Assembly (NCBI GenBank): GCA_037957365.1
Contig: JARHVA010002373.1
Span: 7,501-71,500 of the forward strand
Length of the DNA stretch: 64,000 nucleotides
From: Torreya grandis
Taxonomy: Eukaryota; Streptophyta; Pinopsida; Cupressales; Taxaceae
Reading direction: 5' to 3'
The notes beneath the pieces are model-generated. The model had not been told where the DNA came from and did not search any database. It was given only the letters and a program-made list of their open reading frames with translations. Shown piece by piece: positions 36,640 through 48,269 of this stretch. Made by a program: the position numbers and the translations under genes. How positions within the stretch are numbered: position 1 is the first letter of the stretch; every line of letters begins with the position of its first letter.

Positions 36640-37399
36640 TAATAGTATTAGTTTCATATGTTCGATGCCATTTCATCTTTCAATAAATTAATTGTGGAGG
36701 TAATAACATCACTAAGGGGAGAAGATATAAAATGGAACCATGTTTGTTTTAATAAGTAAATTGAGGTACAATAAAAAGGTGGTTAATTGATATTTATTAT
36801 TCAAAAAATTTATCGTAAAATATGATTCAAAATAATATCATAAAATAAGAGAATTAAGTATAGATTATAATCTAAAAAGGTTGTGGATATAAATCATTTT
36901 TAGGTGGATTATTATATGTATTTTTTTAATAATTTAGATAATTTTTTATTGATACCATATGATATGTTTTATTAGAAAATAAAACTATAATACATGTCTG
37001 ATCAATAAGAAGTCGGTATTAAAGCAAAACCCAAGCAAAAAATAGCATATAAAACAATTAGGATTCAACAACTGAATAAGGTACAAAGAATCAAGGCCTA
37101 TGACGAAACATCATACAAAAACTAAAGACAAATTATTTTTTGGAGAAACACGTGAGTCTCTTAACTAAATTTTCTTCATTTACCTTGGGCTTCTACTCGT
37201 TTGGTATATAGGGATCAACACTTGAGTGCAAGGATGTATAGCAAGGATTCTAAGTATTATCATCATGATAATTAAGGATAACATCAATCGGATTTTCGTA
37301 GGAAGATCTCGCAAGCTCCAACCCAATTTTAGTTGTATTTTCATGGGTTGAAGCAACATTCTCTAAAATATGATCTATACCCTTCTAACTAACACTAGG

Positions 37400-38590
37400 C
37401 TTCTTAATGGGACTGGGTATTACCTCAAAACCTATGTCATATTTTTTACCCTTTATAGTTTTTGATAGTGGCATATTCATTATCTTCATAGAATTTGAAT
37501 TTCCCTTGAATTTTGGGTCTTGAATTTTCTTGAATCCCTTCCTATTGAATACATCAAATTCTTACTTTTCCCTCTCGTTTTCAGTGACTACAGCGAAGGG
37601 GAAATCTAGGCTAAGTTAGCATGGTTTTGGCACATCAAGCACTAAAAAGGGAAGTTTTTGTAGTCAAGAGGATGTTTTGAAGGGATTGGCTATTACCTAA
37701 AAATATAAATCATATTTTTTACCCTACATAGTTTTTGATAATGCCACTCATTCATTATCTTCATCAATTGATCATTTGTTTAAGAATTCAAAAGTTTTAA
37801 TACTTAACCTGACATGATTACTTTACTTCCCTTTAACTTTGGGTCTTGAATTTTATTGAATCCATTCTTGTTGTTGACTACATGAAGTTCTTACTTTTAC
37901 CTCTCTTTTTCATTGGTTGTAGCGAAGGAGAAGTCCTAAGCTAAATTATCATTATTCTGGGACATCAAGCACCCAAAAGAAAGGTTTTTGTAGTCAAGAG
38001 ATTGTTTAATTATTTAAAGACATACCTTTTTAAGAAAATGTATGCTCACATCCATTTGAACACAAATTTTGACATAAGCAATATGTAGCTTACAGTGAAT
38101 TTCATATTAAAAACAAATAATATCCCTGAGGGAGATTCCAATTCTTGAAATAATGGATTCTTCTCATAAGTTTATTATGATGTGAAATAATCTTAAACAT
38201 ATTGGAACTACAATTTTATCCTCTTGTGAAAAGTCAAAACTAGGGTTCCTGTAAAAATCCAAAGCCCATATTCAAATACATTGGTTTGGTTTTCTTCAAC
38301 TAAAAAAATGATAATGTATTTAAGCCTCTTGTGTGAATGTGTAAATCCACATACCTTTTTGCCTTCAAGTGCTCCATAACCATAGCTCGAAGCTCCTTTT
38401 CATGAGTCCTCCAACCTATAAACTTGTAGATCATACCCCATTTCATCAAGGTAATCTTTTCTTTCTCAATATCACTATTTTCAAAGGGGATAATCAAATC
38501 TTCCTTAGCCACTCTGATGCACCTTGATTTCATATAGAGGTTTTCATTCCTTGAATTGTAGGCATGAACCCTTAAAATTTCAAGAATCAT
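37400..38590 (-). pseudogene. LINE ORF1-like relic (DUF4283-type with zinc-knuckle traces), copy 1
   Basis: Starts MILEILRVHAYNSRNENLYM at 38590 and stays open to 38300, with EKEKITLMKWGMIYKF inside. After a shift it reads ELESPSGILFVFNMKFTV and, near 37960, YKNLSFGCLMSQNNDNLA. The last matches the L/YxNLPFxCxxCxxxGHxxxxC end of plant LINE ORF1 proteins, with the zinc-binding residues mostly lost. Such proteins bind LINE RNA. The zinc-knuckle segment is present twice in tandem (about 37405-37680 and 37740-37990). Multiple stops make it a pseudogene. Confidence 0.6.
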
Positions 38591-38919
38591 GTTTTTTTAA
38601 AGATGAAAAATAGGGTGGGTCCTCTTTTTGTAATTTACATATGAGTGAATCCATAAGGGAATTTTTTAATATCTATAGTTTATTTTTTATAAATATAAAC
38701 TGGTTTTAAAATATAAGTTGGATATATTCAATGCCCAACAATACATTTTCATGGAAAATAAATGTGATTGTTGTCTGTATAAAGCCTTCACTAATAGAAA
38801 TTTATATGTATCAAGGTATATATGAAAATATCACATATGGGTGGAAATAAGCAAGTATTCTTGTGAATTTTTAGCATGTTAAAGGACTTTATTTTCCGCA
38901 ATCTCATCTTCTAAATAAT

Positions 38920-38922
<3 letters not shown>

Positions 38923-38951
<29 letters not shown>
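38923..38951. repeat. Poly-T run of 29
   Basis: Uninterrupted T run inside the LINE-related repeat. The sister copy has only a short T run here (about 50841-50844), so it expanded or inserted locally. Confidence 0.9.
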
Positions 38952-38955
<4 letters not shown>

Positions 38956-39720
38956 AATTTATTTTTTTAAATAATTAATTTAATAATATTGTTATAAGAT
39001 ATTTTTGTAGTTTGACCATGATATACAAGATTGTGATAGAGGCCTATATCTTAGAATTGAAAATTTTAAAGTGTTTGGACCATTGAAAAAAAGAGGATAT
39101 TTATTTTTGATAAATTAGAATTGCATAAGAGCATTAAATTTATAAGATTTACATTCATAGAGATTAATGGGTGGATAATATATAAAGTTCGTATATGTCC
39201 ACATAGATAGATATAAAAATGGGTTGTGACCAATTAAGTATAGATTCTTAGATTTGGGTCAATATGTTTTGTATTTATAATTGAACTAATAAATAATTTT
39301 ATCATAAATGAAAAGAGTTTAGATAGTTAGAGACATGGGTGTTCATGACATTGGTTTATGGCCAAGATTTTGATTTGTATTTTTATTTTGTTTGACATAT
39401 TGGGAATTCTAGAGAATGGGGCCGCATTCTAATTAATTGGAACTTTCCCCCATACATATCTTAACTACATGTTATTTGATCTTTAAAGCCTTAGAGGGCC
39501 TTTGTCAAATGGTTTATACACTGGCTACTCTTTTCTCATGGTTTAATCTATTACGATTACTACAAGAACTATTGGATTTTTTTCATCATTATGGTTTTTG
39601 AAATATTTGAATTTATGGTTTTACAATACATTTTTTCTTTCATTAAATTAGATTGATCCCTAAAGTGCATGCAGGAAACCCATGTATCTTGAAATTAGAT
39701 TCTTATTGGATAAGAATTGG

Positions 39721-40599
39721 TCAAAAAATATGACCCTTAAATTTTGTCTATGTTACTTTAAAAAATGTAGATCACTAATTTAGTTGAACTTGAAGTAGTG
39801 TACTATGCCTCACTTGTGCAAAAGAAAGAATCATACATATTTGAATTCAATCTACAAGTACATTAATCCTCTCAATCAACATTGATGTTTGGATATGTGG
39901 GTGGAAGAGATTATTGGATGCGTTTCCAATATTCAAAATTAATCAACAATTATTCTTTACAATAGCTGACACCATCCTGACATACACTCATTAAAATGAT
40001 GTTTTAGGTGACATAAGGGAGTGGACCCAATAGTTGTGTTCCCTAAATTCACACATACATGGCACTTAAATTTTGCCATGTCAACATGTAAAATTGAGAT
40101 CAATTGATATCTTAACATATCAAATTTATGATTCTAGATTTTCAACGTCTGACTTGGTACTACATACTCATGGTTTTGATTTCCATGCAAGGGGTCATTA
40201 TAGAGCTAGTTTGGAGGTCCAACCAATCAAAGATGGTATCATCACCCATAAAAATTTAAGTGGTAGCAAAATTTGGGCATTTAAACTCCAGTTAATAGTA
40301 CATATCCTACTAAATGAATACACCTCATTACAGGTGAAAAGGCATTAACATCTCACCACCCTATTACTTGGCATTGAACTTTCCCATTGTTGTCTTTAAT
40401 CAACTTAGTTGCCATTCATGTGGATTGTTGCCAAAGGGAAGAGATGAGGGGAAGATGAGAATTTGCTTCCTCACCTGGTAGGGATGTCAATGGTGTTTCA
40501 CCTCTAGTTAGGATTACCACATGCATAATTTTTTAAGCTCACAGGTGAGTTTGACATTTTTCATGGGTAATAGTTATTTTTTAAATTATTTTGAGTTTA
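39721..40599. other. Intergenic DNA
   Basis: No recognisable gene. The frame at 40073-40348 (plus) has no known domain. Confidence 0.4.
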
Positions 40600-42360
40600 T
40601 TTATTTTGACTTCTGCAAAAATGGTGAATTAGGTGCAAGTATCTGCAGAAATGGCAAATTGGGTGCATGTCTTTGACTTCACAAAAATGGATATTTCATG
40701 GCCTTAACACAATTAAGCCTTGTATTTTTTTTGGCCATCACTGCTTAAAGGTGAGGTTTTTTAATACCATACTAAGGCTACAAACCAAATGGTTACAGAA
40801 ATATGAATCTGGATTAGAGTGTTTGTTAAAGAATTAATCTACCCCTCGTGGGCTGAAAGGAATGGGTTTTTTTTCTTATTCTAAGTTTTTTATTTTGACT
40901 TATGTAGAAATGGCGAATTGGGTGCAGGTCTTAGGCTTCATAAAGGCACATTTTAGGGGAGCCATGTCTATATCAACTAGTGTTTTTCAACATGACCAAT
41001 CTTTGGATTGTGTTTATCTTCACTACTTATATGTGAGGTATTTTATACCTGACTAAGGCTATGAGCCATAAGGGTTTAAAATTTCTAAATACTTCTTATA
41101 ATGTCTATTACAAAATAGATATTTTTGTCCATTTATGATTTATTTTGTTGGTTCTTGGGATTACATCTACCCATCATGGGCCTCACGGGTTTTTTGTTTT
41201 AGTATTCTTAGTTATTTATTTTAACTTTTCTATAAATGAAAAAATGTAATTTATTTTAGTATTGTAGGTTATTTTTTAAAAATAATTAAGCCTTAGATTT
41301 TTTTGGCCATCGATGCTTATAGGTGATGTTTTTTTAATAAGGAAGGGTTTTTTTTAGTATTTTGGGTTTTTTTATTTCTCAGGATTTTTTATTTTGACTA
41401 ATGTAAAAATGGTGAACTAGGTGCATGTCTCAAGCTTTGAGTGCTTGTTAAAAAATAAATAATTCTATCGATATGTGAATTATTCTATGAATTTTTAAAC
41501 TGTAGTGAATATAGTTTAATTCAATGTTGTTGATGTGTCAGTCATTCATAATGAGTAATTTTAGCTTATAAAAATTACTTACCACTTAAGGTTATTTTTT
41601 TTAATAGATGTTATGAATAATATTTTTACAATAATCAATTACATGAATTGAATTCATAAAATATAAGCATTTAATTTTTTTTATAAAGAATTTTATTTTA
41701 GTATTACAGGTTTTTTCTTTTGACTTTTACAAAAATGGTGAACTAGGTGTAAGTCTCAAGATTTTATTATTTGTTATTTTTTTTGGGTTGATATGTGAAT
41801 CATTCTATGAATTCTTAATTGTTGTGAATTTAGTTTAATTCAATGTTGTCGATGTGTGAGACATTCAGAATGAGCAATTTTGGATTACAAAAATTACCAA
41901 CCATTTAAGTTTATTTAGTTTAATAGATAGCATTAATAATATTATGATAAAAATAATTTTCATGAATGCAATTGATACTAATAAGCATTTCAATTTTTTT
42001 ATAAGGAAGGGTTTTATTTTAGTATTCTAGATTTTTAAAGTATTCTAGGTCCTTTTTCTTTTGATTTCTGTACAAATGGTGAAATGGGTGTAAGTCTCAG
42101 GTTTTGAGTATTTGTTAAAAAATAAATAATTCTATCGATATTTGAATCATTATGTGAATTCTTAAACTATAGTGAATGCAATTTAATTTAGTGTTTTCAA
42201 TGTGTGAGTCATTCAAAATGATTGATTTTGGCTTACAAAAATTACCGACCATGTAAGGTTGATCTGTGTAATACATGGAATGAATAATATTGTGAGACTA
42301 ATAAATTGCATTAATGCAATTCATACAAATAAGCATTTAAATTATATTATGAATATTCAT
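40600..42360. repeat. Diverged tandem repeat, about 320-350-bp units
   Basis: A landmark reading TTTTGACTTxTGxAAAAATGGTGAA followed by TAGGTGxAxGTCTCA occurs near 40607, 40895, 41392, 41727 and 42057. A second, ATATGTGAATxATTCTATGAATT, occurs near 41469, 41792 and 42138. The three downstream units (41330-42360) align well. Upstream copies are partial. The 40862-41056 frame lies in one unit and is not a gene. Confidence 0.75.
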
Positions 42361-42659
42361 TAAAATATTATATTGTCATTGAGGATGGCATGATATCATA
42401 GTCCAATTTTATAACAATACTCGATAATTTACCATAGAATAATAGTATTTATATGATATATAATTTACTTAGCATAATATTGGACGTAACTAGACAAACT
42501 AAGTTGGAAAACAAGACTAATATTTCATACTTTCTCTTTAAAACAAAATCCTTTGTTGAGTCTTCAAATTCAAGACAAAAAATACATACTTTTAGTTTTT
42601 CAATAAATTGTTCCTTCATGACAAATTGCTACTTAATTAAGGTTTTTTAAGAGCTTTCT
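42361..42659. other. Spacer
   Basis: AT-rich. It borders the C-terminal tail of the pogo-type relic, and the frame at 42453-42650 has no known domain. Confidence 0.35.
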
Positions 42660-43958
42660 CCATCAACTCTTTTGTTATTGTATTTTTCACTGGCATTGAT
42701 GTTGGTAGAGTGTTTATCATACCACCTATCAATCCTTACAAACTTAGTGCCCTCCCTTGTTGATAACAACCCATCATTTGTAATTGATTAGGTGGACTAG
42801 GTCGACTACCTAGTTGATAATTTAATGAGTCTACATAGGAAGGAGAATAAATGTTGATCATTTCCATGATAATTGGATGTTGACCTGGAAAAGGATTTTC
42901 CATGTTTTTTAACCTTCTCTATCTTTCCATATATTTCATTACTTTCTTGTAATCCCTCATCCTTTTCTGATGCTCTTTATTTTGATCCTTCTCATGTTTT
43001 CCCTTTGCCTTTGTTTATCCTTTTCTTTCCTTTTTAACTTGTTCTTAATTTTTATGCTCATTCAAATCTCTATTAATATATATCAATAATTTCTTCTATT
43101 CTATTTTATTGTTTTCTCTTGGCCTTAATTTCCTCTATTTCCTTCTTTCTTATTTCTTGGTCATGATGCATTTCTAAGAAGTCACCTATAGTTAAGATTT
43201 GAGACTCCATACTCAATGTCACTACACCATTTGATGATCAATTGGAATTATGCATAACCCTATCTATTGGTAGCTTAAGTAAACTACCTAAACTTAAGAT
43301 TCTTGGAATTTATTTACCTTGACTACATTCAGGTACTTCATTATTATTTGTTGCATTATCATTTATTTCTGCAAGATTCATTACATCATCACAGTTATGA
43401 AAGTCCTATATAACTTAATAGTAGTGCACCAACTCTTCATTAGGTAAAACTGCATGAGGGGATGGCATTGAAAGGAACACATCTATATTGGAAAAATATA
43501 AGTTAACACCTAGTTAAATTGACCCATCCTTAATCCAATATGGTAAGATTATTTTCAAATGCAAGATCAACCCCTCTCCAAGAACATGTTCTTCAACCTT
43601 AGACACAATCTTGAATTGAAACATTACTTGCATTTACACTACATGAGTAACCTAGCTAATGGTAGGTATAATGTGATCTACAATGTCATTTTCAATTGTT
43701 CCATCTCCTTTTTGAAGTTGAATAGTTGCATCTATCTCATCCTCTCTATATCCAACCAATCACATGATGTTTTGAATTGTAGTCTCATCATCTTAATCTA
43801 CAACTTCATAGGCTTTAATTGGTTCCATATCTTCTACAATTGCTTGTCTATTCAGTGGACACATACCCATCCTCCTAAAACCTCAGTTTATATTTTTTGT
43901 AGGAAGTGCATTTTTGAAAACTATGATTCTCAATTCAGCCATGTCAGACCTATTGATT
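42660..43958 (-). pseudogene. Probable C-terminal tail of the pogo-type transposase relic, Lys/Glu-rich coil
   Basis: Downstream of the DDE core on the minus strand. Between about 43080 and 42900 it translates to a strongly charged segment (KRKEKDKQRQREKHEKDQN type) likely to form a coiled coil, followed by PGQHPIIMEM. Stops and phase changes are frequent between the two. Assignment to the same gene rests on order and orientation. The plus-strand frame 43559-44005 is its antisense shadow. Confidence 0.4.
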
Positions 43959-44660
43959 TCAAGAATTTTGATTACGAGCCATACACTTTGAACTTTCACA
44001 TTTGAAATGATTTTTGAATAGGGATAATCCATTTACATCCAATGGTTTTAGCTTGTGGGAAGTGTGGGATGGTAAATTAACAAGATCAATTCCAAAACTC
44101 CTATCTCCTAATATAGTTTCCATTGCTACATGACTTCCATGGACATCAAAAATCATCATGTGCCTATTGGAAGGAGAAATTCCACCTGGTATTGTTAGAT
44201 TGAAATGGTGTATCCAATTTATAAAAAGATCTTCTATCATCCAAGCATTCTCTTAGGTTGCCATACATGTTCCTAATACATAATGTGCAATATAATTTTT
44301 TAGTTGTCCTTTTTCCTTAAGAAGATATAATATTAGAATGCTTTGGATTGTTGAATTAACACAAGAAATAATGGTGATACATTCTCTGCTCTTTGTAATG
44401 ATGTGATGAACACTTTGACATCCTCTTTTTACTATGACGTGCATACTAGTGTTCATACCAACCTGCAGTCTAATTTCATCATAGTTCTAAATTTTATAAG
44501 GTTCATACTAGTTATATTCATAAACTGTATCCAGCTTATTTTAAAATTCATCTATAATGAAAGGACTTAGATGGAATGAGCTATCTCTATCCAATCCTTT
44601 TACTGATCTAATGGAAAAGTCTATGTGCCTCTTCTTAAGGACACCCCACCAGAACTTTTT
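43959..44660 (-). pseudogene. pogo/CENP-B-type DDE transposase core (DDE_1), degenerate
   Basis: One minus-strand frame, broken by a few stops, gives MPKKFWWGVLKKRHIDFSIR near 44660 (the end of a Tc5-type helix-turn-helix region). It continues with NYDEIRLQVG near 44485, HVIVKRGCQSVHHI, GTCMAT, then WMIEDLFINWIHHF, RHMMIFDVHGSH near 44150 and LPSHTSHKLKPLDVN near 44055. The three acidic residues expected of the DDD triad are all visible (NYDE, IFDVHG, KPLDV). Such enzymes cut and paste DNA; related genes have been domesticated as CENP-B-like proteins. No terminal inverted repeats were found. Confidence 0.8.
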
Positions 44661-44879
44661 GGGCATTCTATCCTTGAAAGGTTGGGCCTATTTTGACATA
44701 TGTGGACTACATATGACCTAAGAAATTGATTCCTCTCAATAACTGATTCCTAGTTTTGACTATAGATCCATAGGAATGTGTTCCACTTTCTCAATGAAGT
44801 GTAATATATTTTATTTGAACATGACAAGTTTTTCAATCCCTTACCATAAGTTTTAGATTAAGAATAATCTTGATATCAG
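44661..44879. other. Junction between the pogo relic and the LINE copy
   Basis: May hold decayed N-terminal pogo sequence on the minus strand. Nothing definite can be read. Confidence 0.3.
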
Positions 44880-46445
44880 ATACCCTGGCATTGTATTTAC
44901 ATAATAATTAATGGGTGGTGTGGGTGGGGGGGGTCGAGGGGAACAAGTCTCAAAATATGTGATTTTTTTTCCAATCCTCTCATTCTAATGGCAAAAGTCA
45001 ATTGGTGGTTGGCATTGCCCCTTAGATCAATAAACTTATTTTTCATCAAGTGGAATATCCTTCCCACTATTATATATTGGTTTGAAAGGTCAATTTTTAA
45101 ATTAAGTCTTGACAAAAAAATTAGTCAACTTCACATATTTTATGTATCCTAAAACCTTGAAGTCACCTCATCTTCTCGAGGGAAAATGGTGTGTGTGGAT
45201 ATTTATGCCACTTTACCTAACCATCTTCCCATTATTTTTTATTTTTATCTTACCAGTGGTGAATATATTTCTTTTAATTTTCCATATAAACTCAATGTGA
45301 CTCATTTGAGTGATAATATCTTATAGCTAATTTTGGTGCTCTTTGTAATTTAGTTGCCAAGACTCAAGAAGGGGATAACTTGAACCTTTGGTGGCAAGTT
45401 GCACTTGACATATGTACCTCTTTTCTATGATCATATGGTAAAAATGTTACCTGGGCCAAGAAGAGGAAGGAAATTTATCTAATAAGAAGGCTTTCAAAAG
45501 GACATAAAATCCTCCACTCTAACCCTTTGGATGAAAACCTTTAAAATATAGTATCTATTATAGAAAATTAGATTATAAGATAATTCAAGTTTTATCAGGG
45601 ACCGAATATGATCCCATCATACATGGATTAAATATGGAGATAAAAATAATTAATTATTATTTGAATACCTAAATCAAAAACACCAAAAAGAGAGAATAAT
45701 ATCCATTTTAGAACACTTTGGGAACTATTGATCCTCTTATGTAGTAATTTAAAAAAAATAGTCATCATTTTAAAGCTCTCTTCATTAATTAGAACACACA
45801 TGATGAAACCTATATTGAATTGAGTGATGTGGTGACCCAATGAATTTTGACCAAGTTCATAAAATACATACATGATCACTTTGACATGTTTCTAACCCAT
45901 GCGAAATAGGAATATGCTCTTTCTTATATGGTAGATGAAAAACTTCCATGCTTAGATGGCTTACTAGCTAAAGTTTTCAAGGCCATGTGGCCTAGTATTC
46001 ATGATGGATTTTACCAAGTTTATATCAAGGCTAAACAAACTAGCTCACTTGGTACCTTTATCAACCAAGGGATAATAAATCTCTTTCATGAACATAATGA
46101 TAGGGATAATGTAGTTGGTTGAAAACACATCACTCTATTTAATACATCTTACAAGATCATTGCTAAATCTATTGGTCATTGTATTAAAGTAGTGGTGAAA
46201 TATATTGTTATACCTAAGAAAACATGATTTATTTGTGGGAGATTCAATCTAGAAAATCTAGATTATCTTGAGAATTTGTAGAATGGGCACAAAAAACAAC
46301 TCAAAACTTTCTAATTGTTAAGCTTGACTTTAACAAAGCCTATGAAAAAATCAAATGGACATTTATTCTTAATATACTAAGTTGGCTGGGGTTTGGAATT
46401 TGTTTCTTTCCACATTAAAATTTTGTTCAATTATGCCTCGACTAG
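44880..46445 (+). pseudogene. LINE reverse transcriptase relic, plus strand
   Basis: Inverted relative of 34490-36120. The landmarks are DEKLPCLDGLLAKVFKAMWP (45934), GIINLFHEHNDRDNVVG, IIAKSIGHCIKVVVK, LIVKLDFNKAYEKIKW near 46310 and a final HIKILFNYAST at about 46410-46440. It stops abruptly at the CA microsatellite, before the SxRQGCPLAP and FADD blocks. Upstream (44880-45900) is endonuclease-side sequence that also aligns with the other copy. Frameshifts and stops are present throughout. Confidence 0.82.
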
Positions 46446-47140
46446 ACACACACACACACACACACACACATGTATGTATTTATCTATGTATATATATAGA
46501 TTATTTAATTAGATAATAAAATTTGGGCATTTTAATTAGAGAACAATTGTATAGTAAATATTACCTAGTTATAGTATCAACCTAGTAAATGAGTACATAT
46601 ATAAAAATATTAAACTTATGCAATGAGAAAATTATTAAGAATGTGACATAAATTAATTTGGTTAGAAGGTTAAGAAGATTCAATTAAATTATACATTGGA
46701 AACTTATATGTCATAATAACCAACAAATATATGAAGTTACAATATGTTAAATAGGATTTTCATGATAGTGACATGCACACACACACACGTGCACACACCC
46801 ACATGTATGTATTTATCTATGTCTATAAATACATATATATGTATGTATGTATTTATGTATGGACATGTTAATATATATATTTCCTTAGACAATTAAGATT
46901 GGGCATTTTACTTAGATAACAATTGTATAGTAAATATTACCTGGTTGCAGTAACAACTTGGTAAATGAGTAAATGTATAACATCAAACTTATGAAATGAG
47001 AAAATCATTAAGGACATGACATAAATTAATATAGTTATAAGGTTAATAAGACTCAATTAAATTATACATTGGAAACTTATATGTAATAATAACCAACAAA
47101 TAGATGAAGTTACAACATGATAAATAGGATTTTCATGACT
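46446..47140. repeat. Tandem dimer of about 375-bp units, each headed by a CA microsatellite
   Basis: (CA)n at 46446-46470 and again, interrupted, at 46771-46802. Each is followed by TGTATGTATTTATCTATGT and then AACAATTGTATAGTAAATATTACC (about 46543 and 46919), GAAACTTATATGT and ATAGGATTTTCATGA. The unit is non-coding and resembles a small element with a hypervariable end. Confidence 0.8.
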
Positions 47141-48269
47141 ATGATGATGTAATGAATCTTGTGAAAACAAATGATAATCCAACAAAATGCCTAGTTTTGA
47201 TTGTCAAAGGAAATTATGAGAGAATGTGTATAAAATACATAAAATTGGATCAAAACAATACAAATTAGTGAATTATGTCTATTGTTTGTGTACATGTTGT
47301 TTGCTTGTTTGTTGTTGGTACTTTTACTGAAATGATTTAATTTTTTTAGGAAATTTGACCAAAAACCTATTGTTTACTTGATTGTTATTTTTGCAATTGA
47401 TGAAATATTTTAAAATGTTTAGAAAAATTGTGTAAAAAGAGTTTTATGGGAATAAAAATGCACAATAAGGACTATTTACATACGAAATTAGAGATTCAAA
47501 TTTAGAAACTCTTATGATCCATGGACTTGCATCCCATTGGTTCATTTAATTTATTTTAAAGTGATTTTATATATTTTTTCAATTGTTTTTAGATTACATT
47601 TTGGAATTTGGTGAGTCTTATGTCTATTTTAAATTATGCATTACACCTATTAAAGCAAGGATGAATTGATTTTGATTTTTTTCAATTGTGTTTATAGTGC
47701 ATTAAAGAGTTTGATGAGCCTTATGTCTATTATTAATTATGTAGGTACATCCATTGGATCAAGAAGTGGAAATATGTTTAGCTTTTATGGTTTGCACTTT
47801 CAAAATAAAAAAATAAAGATAAAGTGGATGTATTATTTCACAAGTTTTTTGAAAAGTTTGCACAAGTTGTATCTTTTAAAATTAAAAATAAAGTTAAAGT
47901 GGATGCATAGTTGCAAAAGTTGTTTGCAAAGTTTGTACAAGCTATTGTATCAAGTTGATAAGATTCTGACATGTATTTAACAAGTAATATAAAGTTTATA
48001 TTATTGAACTCAGTATTTTTATTTATACATTCAAATCTAACATTGAGATATTTGTAGTTAAGATATTATGTAGTAACAATAGCACAGTATCTTTTGTACA
48101 ATTTTCATATTTTTTACGAATGAGTGCATAATTTTAATGTTTAAGTATGGTATAAATGTCTTTTTTATTAATGAAAAATGTATCTACCATTAATAAAAAT
48201 ATGTTCAAGATTTGGGCTCTCTACCCTCAAACACCCTTTCAACTTTTGGACCCCAATCAACTAGTGGGT
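47141..48269. other. AT-rich intergenic DNA with small local duplications
   Basis: Contains local duplications such as GAGTCTTATGTCTATT / GAGCCTTATGTCTATT near 47611 and 47715, and AAAGTTGTTTGCAAAGTTTG-type text near 47850-47940. The frame at 47666-47980 follows these repeats and has no known domain. Confidence 0.4.

Larger units (their letters stand above)
36640..39720 (-). mobile_element. LINE-related repeat, copy 1 (direct copy at 48270-51560)
   Basis: The text aligns in the same orientation and order with 48270-51560 over about 3.1 kb with considerable divergence. Shared landmarks are TTTCATATGTTxGATG, GGTACAAAGAATCAAG, AATTAAGGATAACATC, GGGTTGTGACCAAT, GACATTGGTTT and TACAAGAACTATTGGATTTTT. 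It carries an ORF1-like relic on the minus strand. No reverse transcriptase is inside this segment, so it is either an internally deleted LINE or a processed part of one. Confidence 0.7.

Noticed and set aside
34490..39720. A single minus-strand LINE with ORF1 at 38.6 kb and reverse transcriptase at 34.5-36.1 kb
   Set aside because: A CG-rich unrelated island lies between, and at the second locus the two parts are in opposite orientation, so they are probably separate insertions.
43559..44005. 148-residue plus-strand frame
   Set aside because: Longest open frame of the window, but largely antisense to the pogo-type transposase tail and without a domain of its own.
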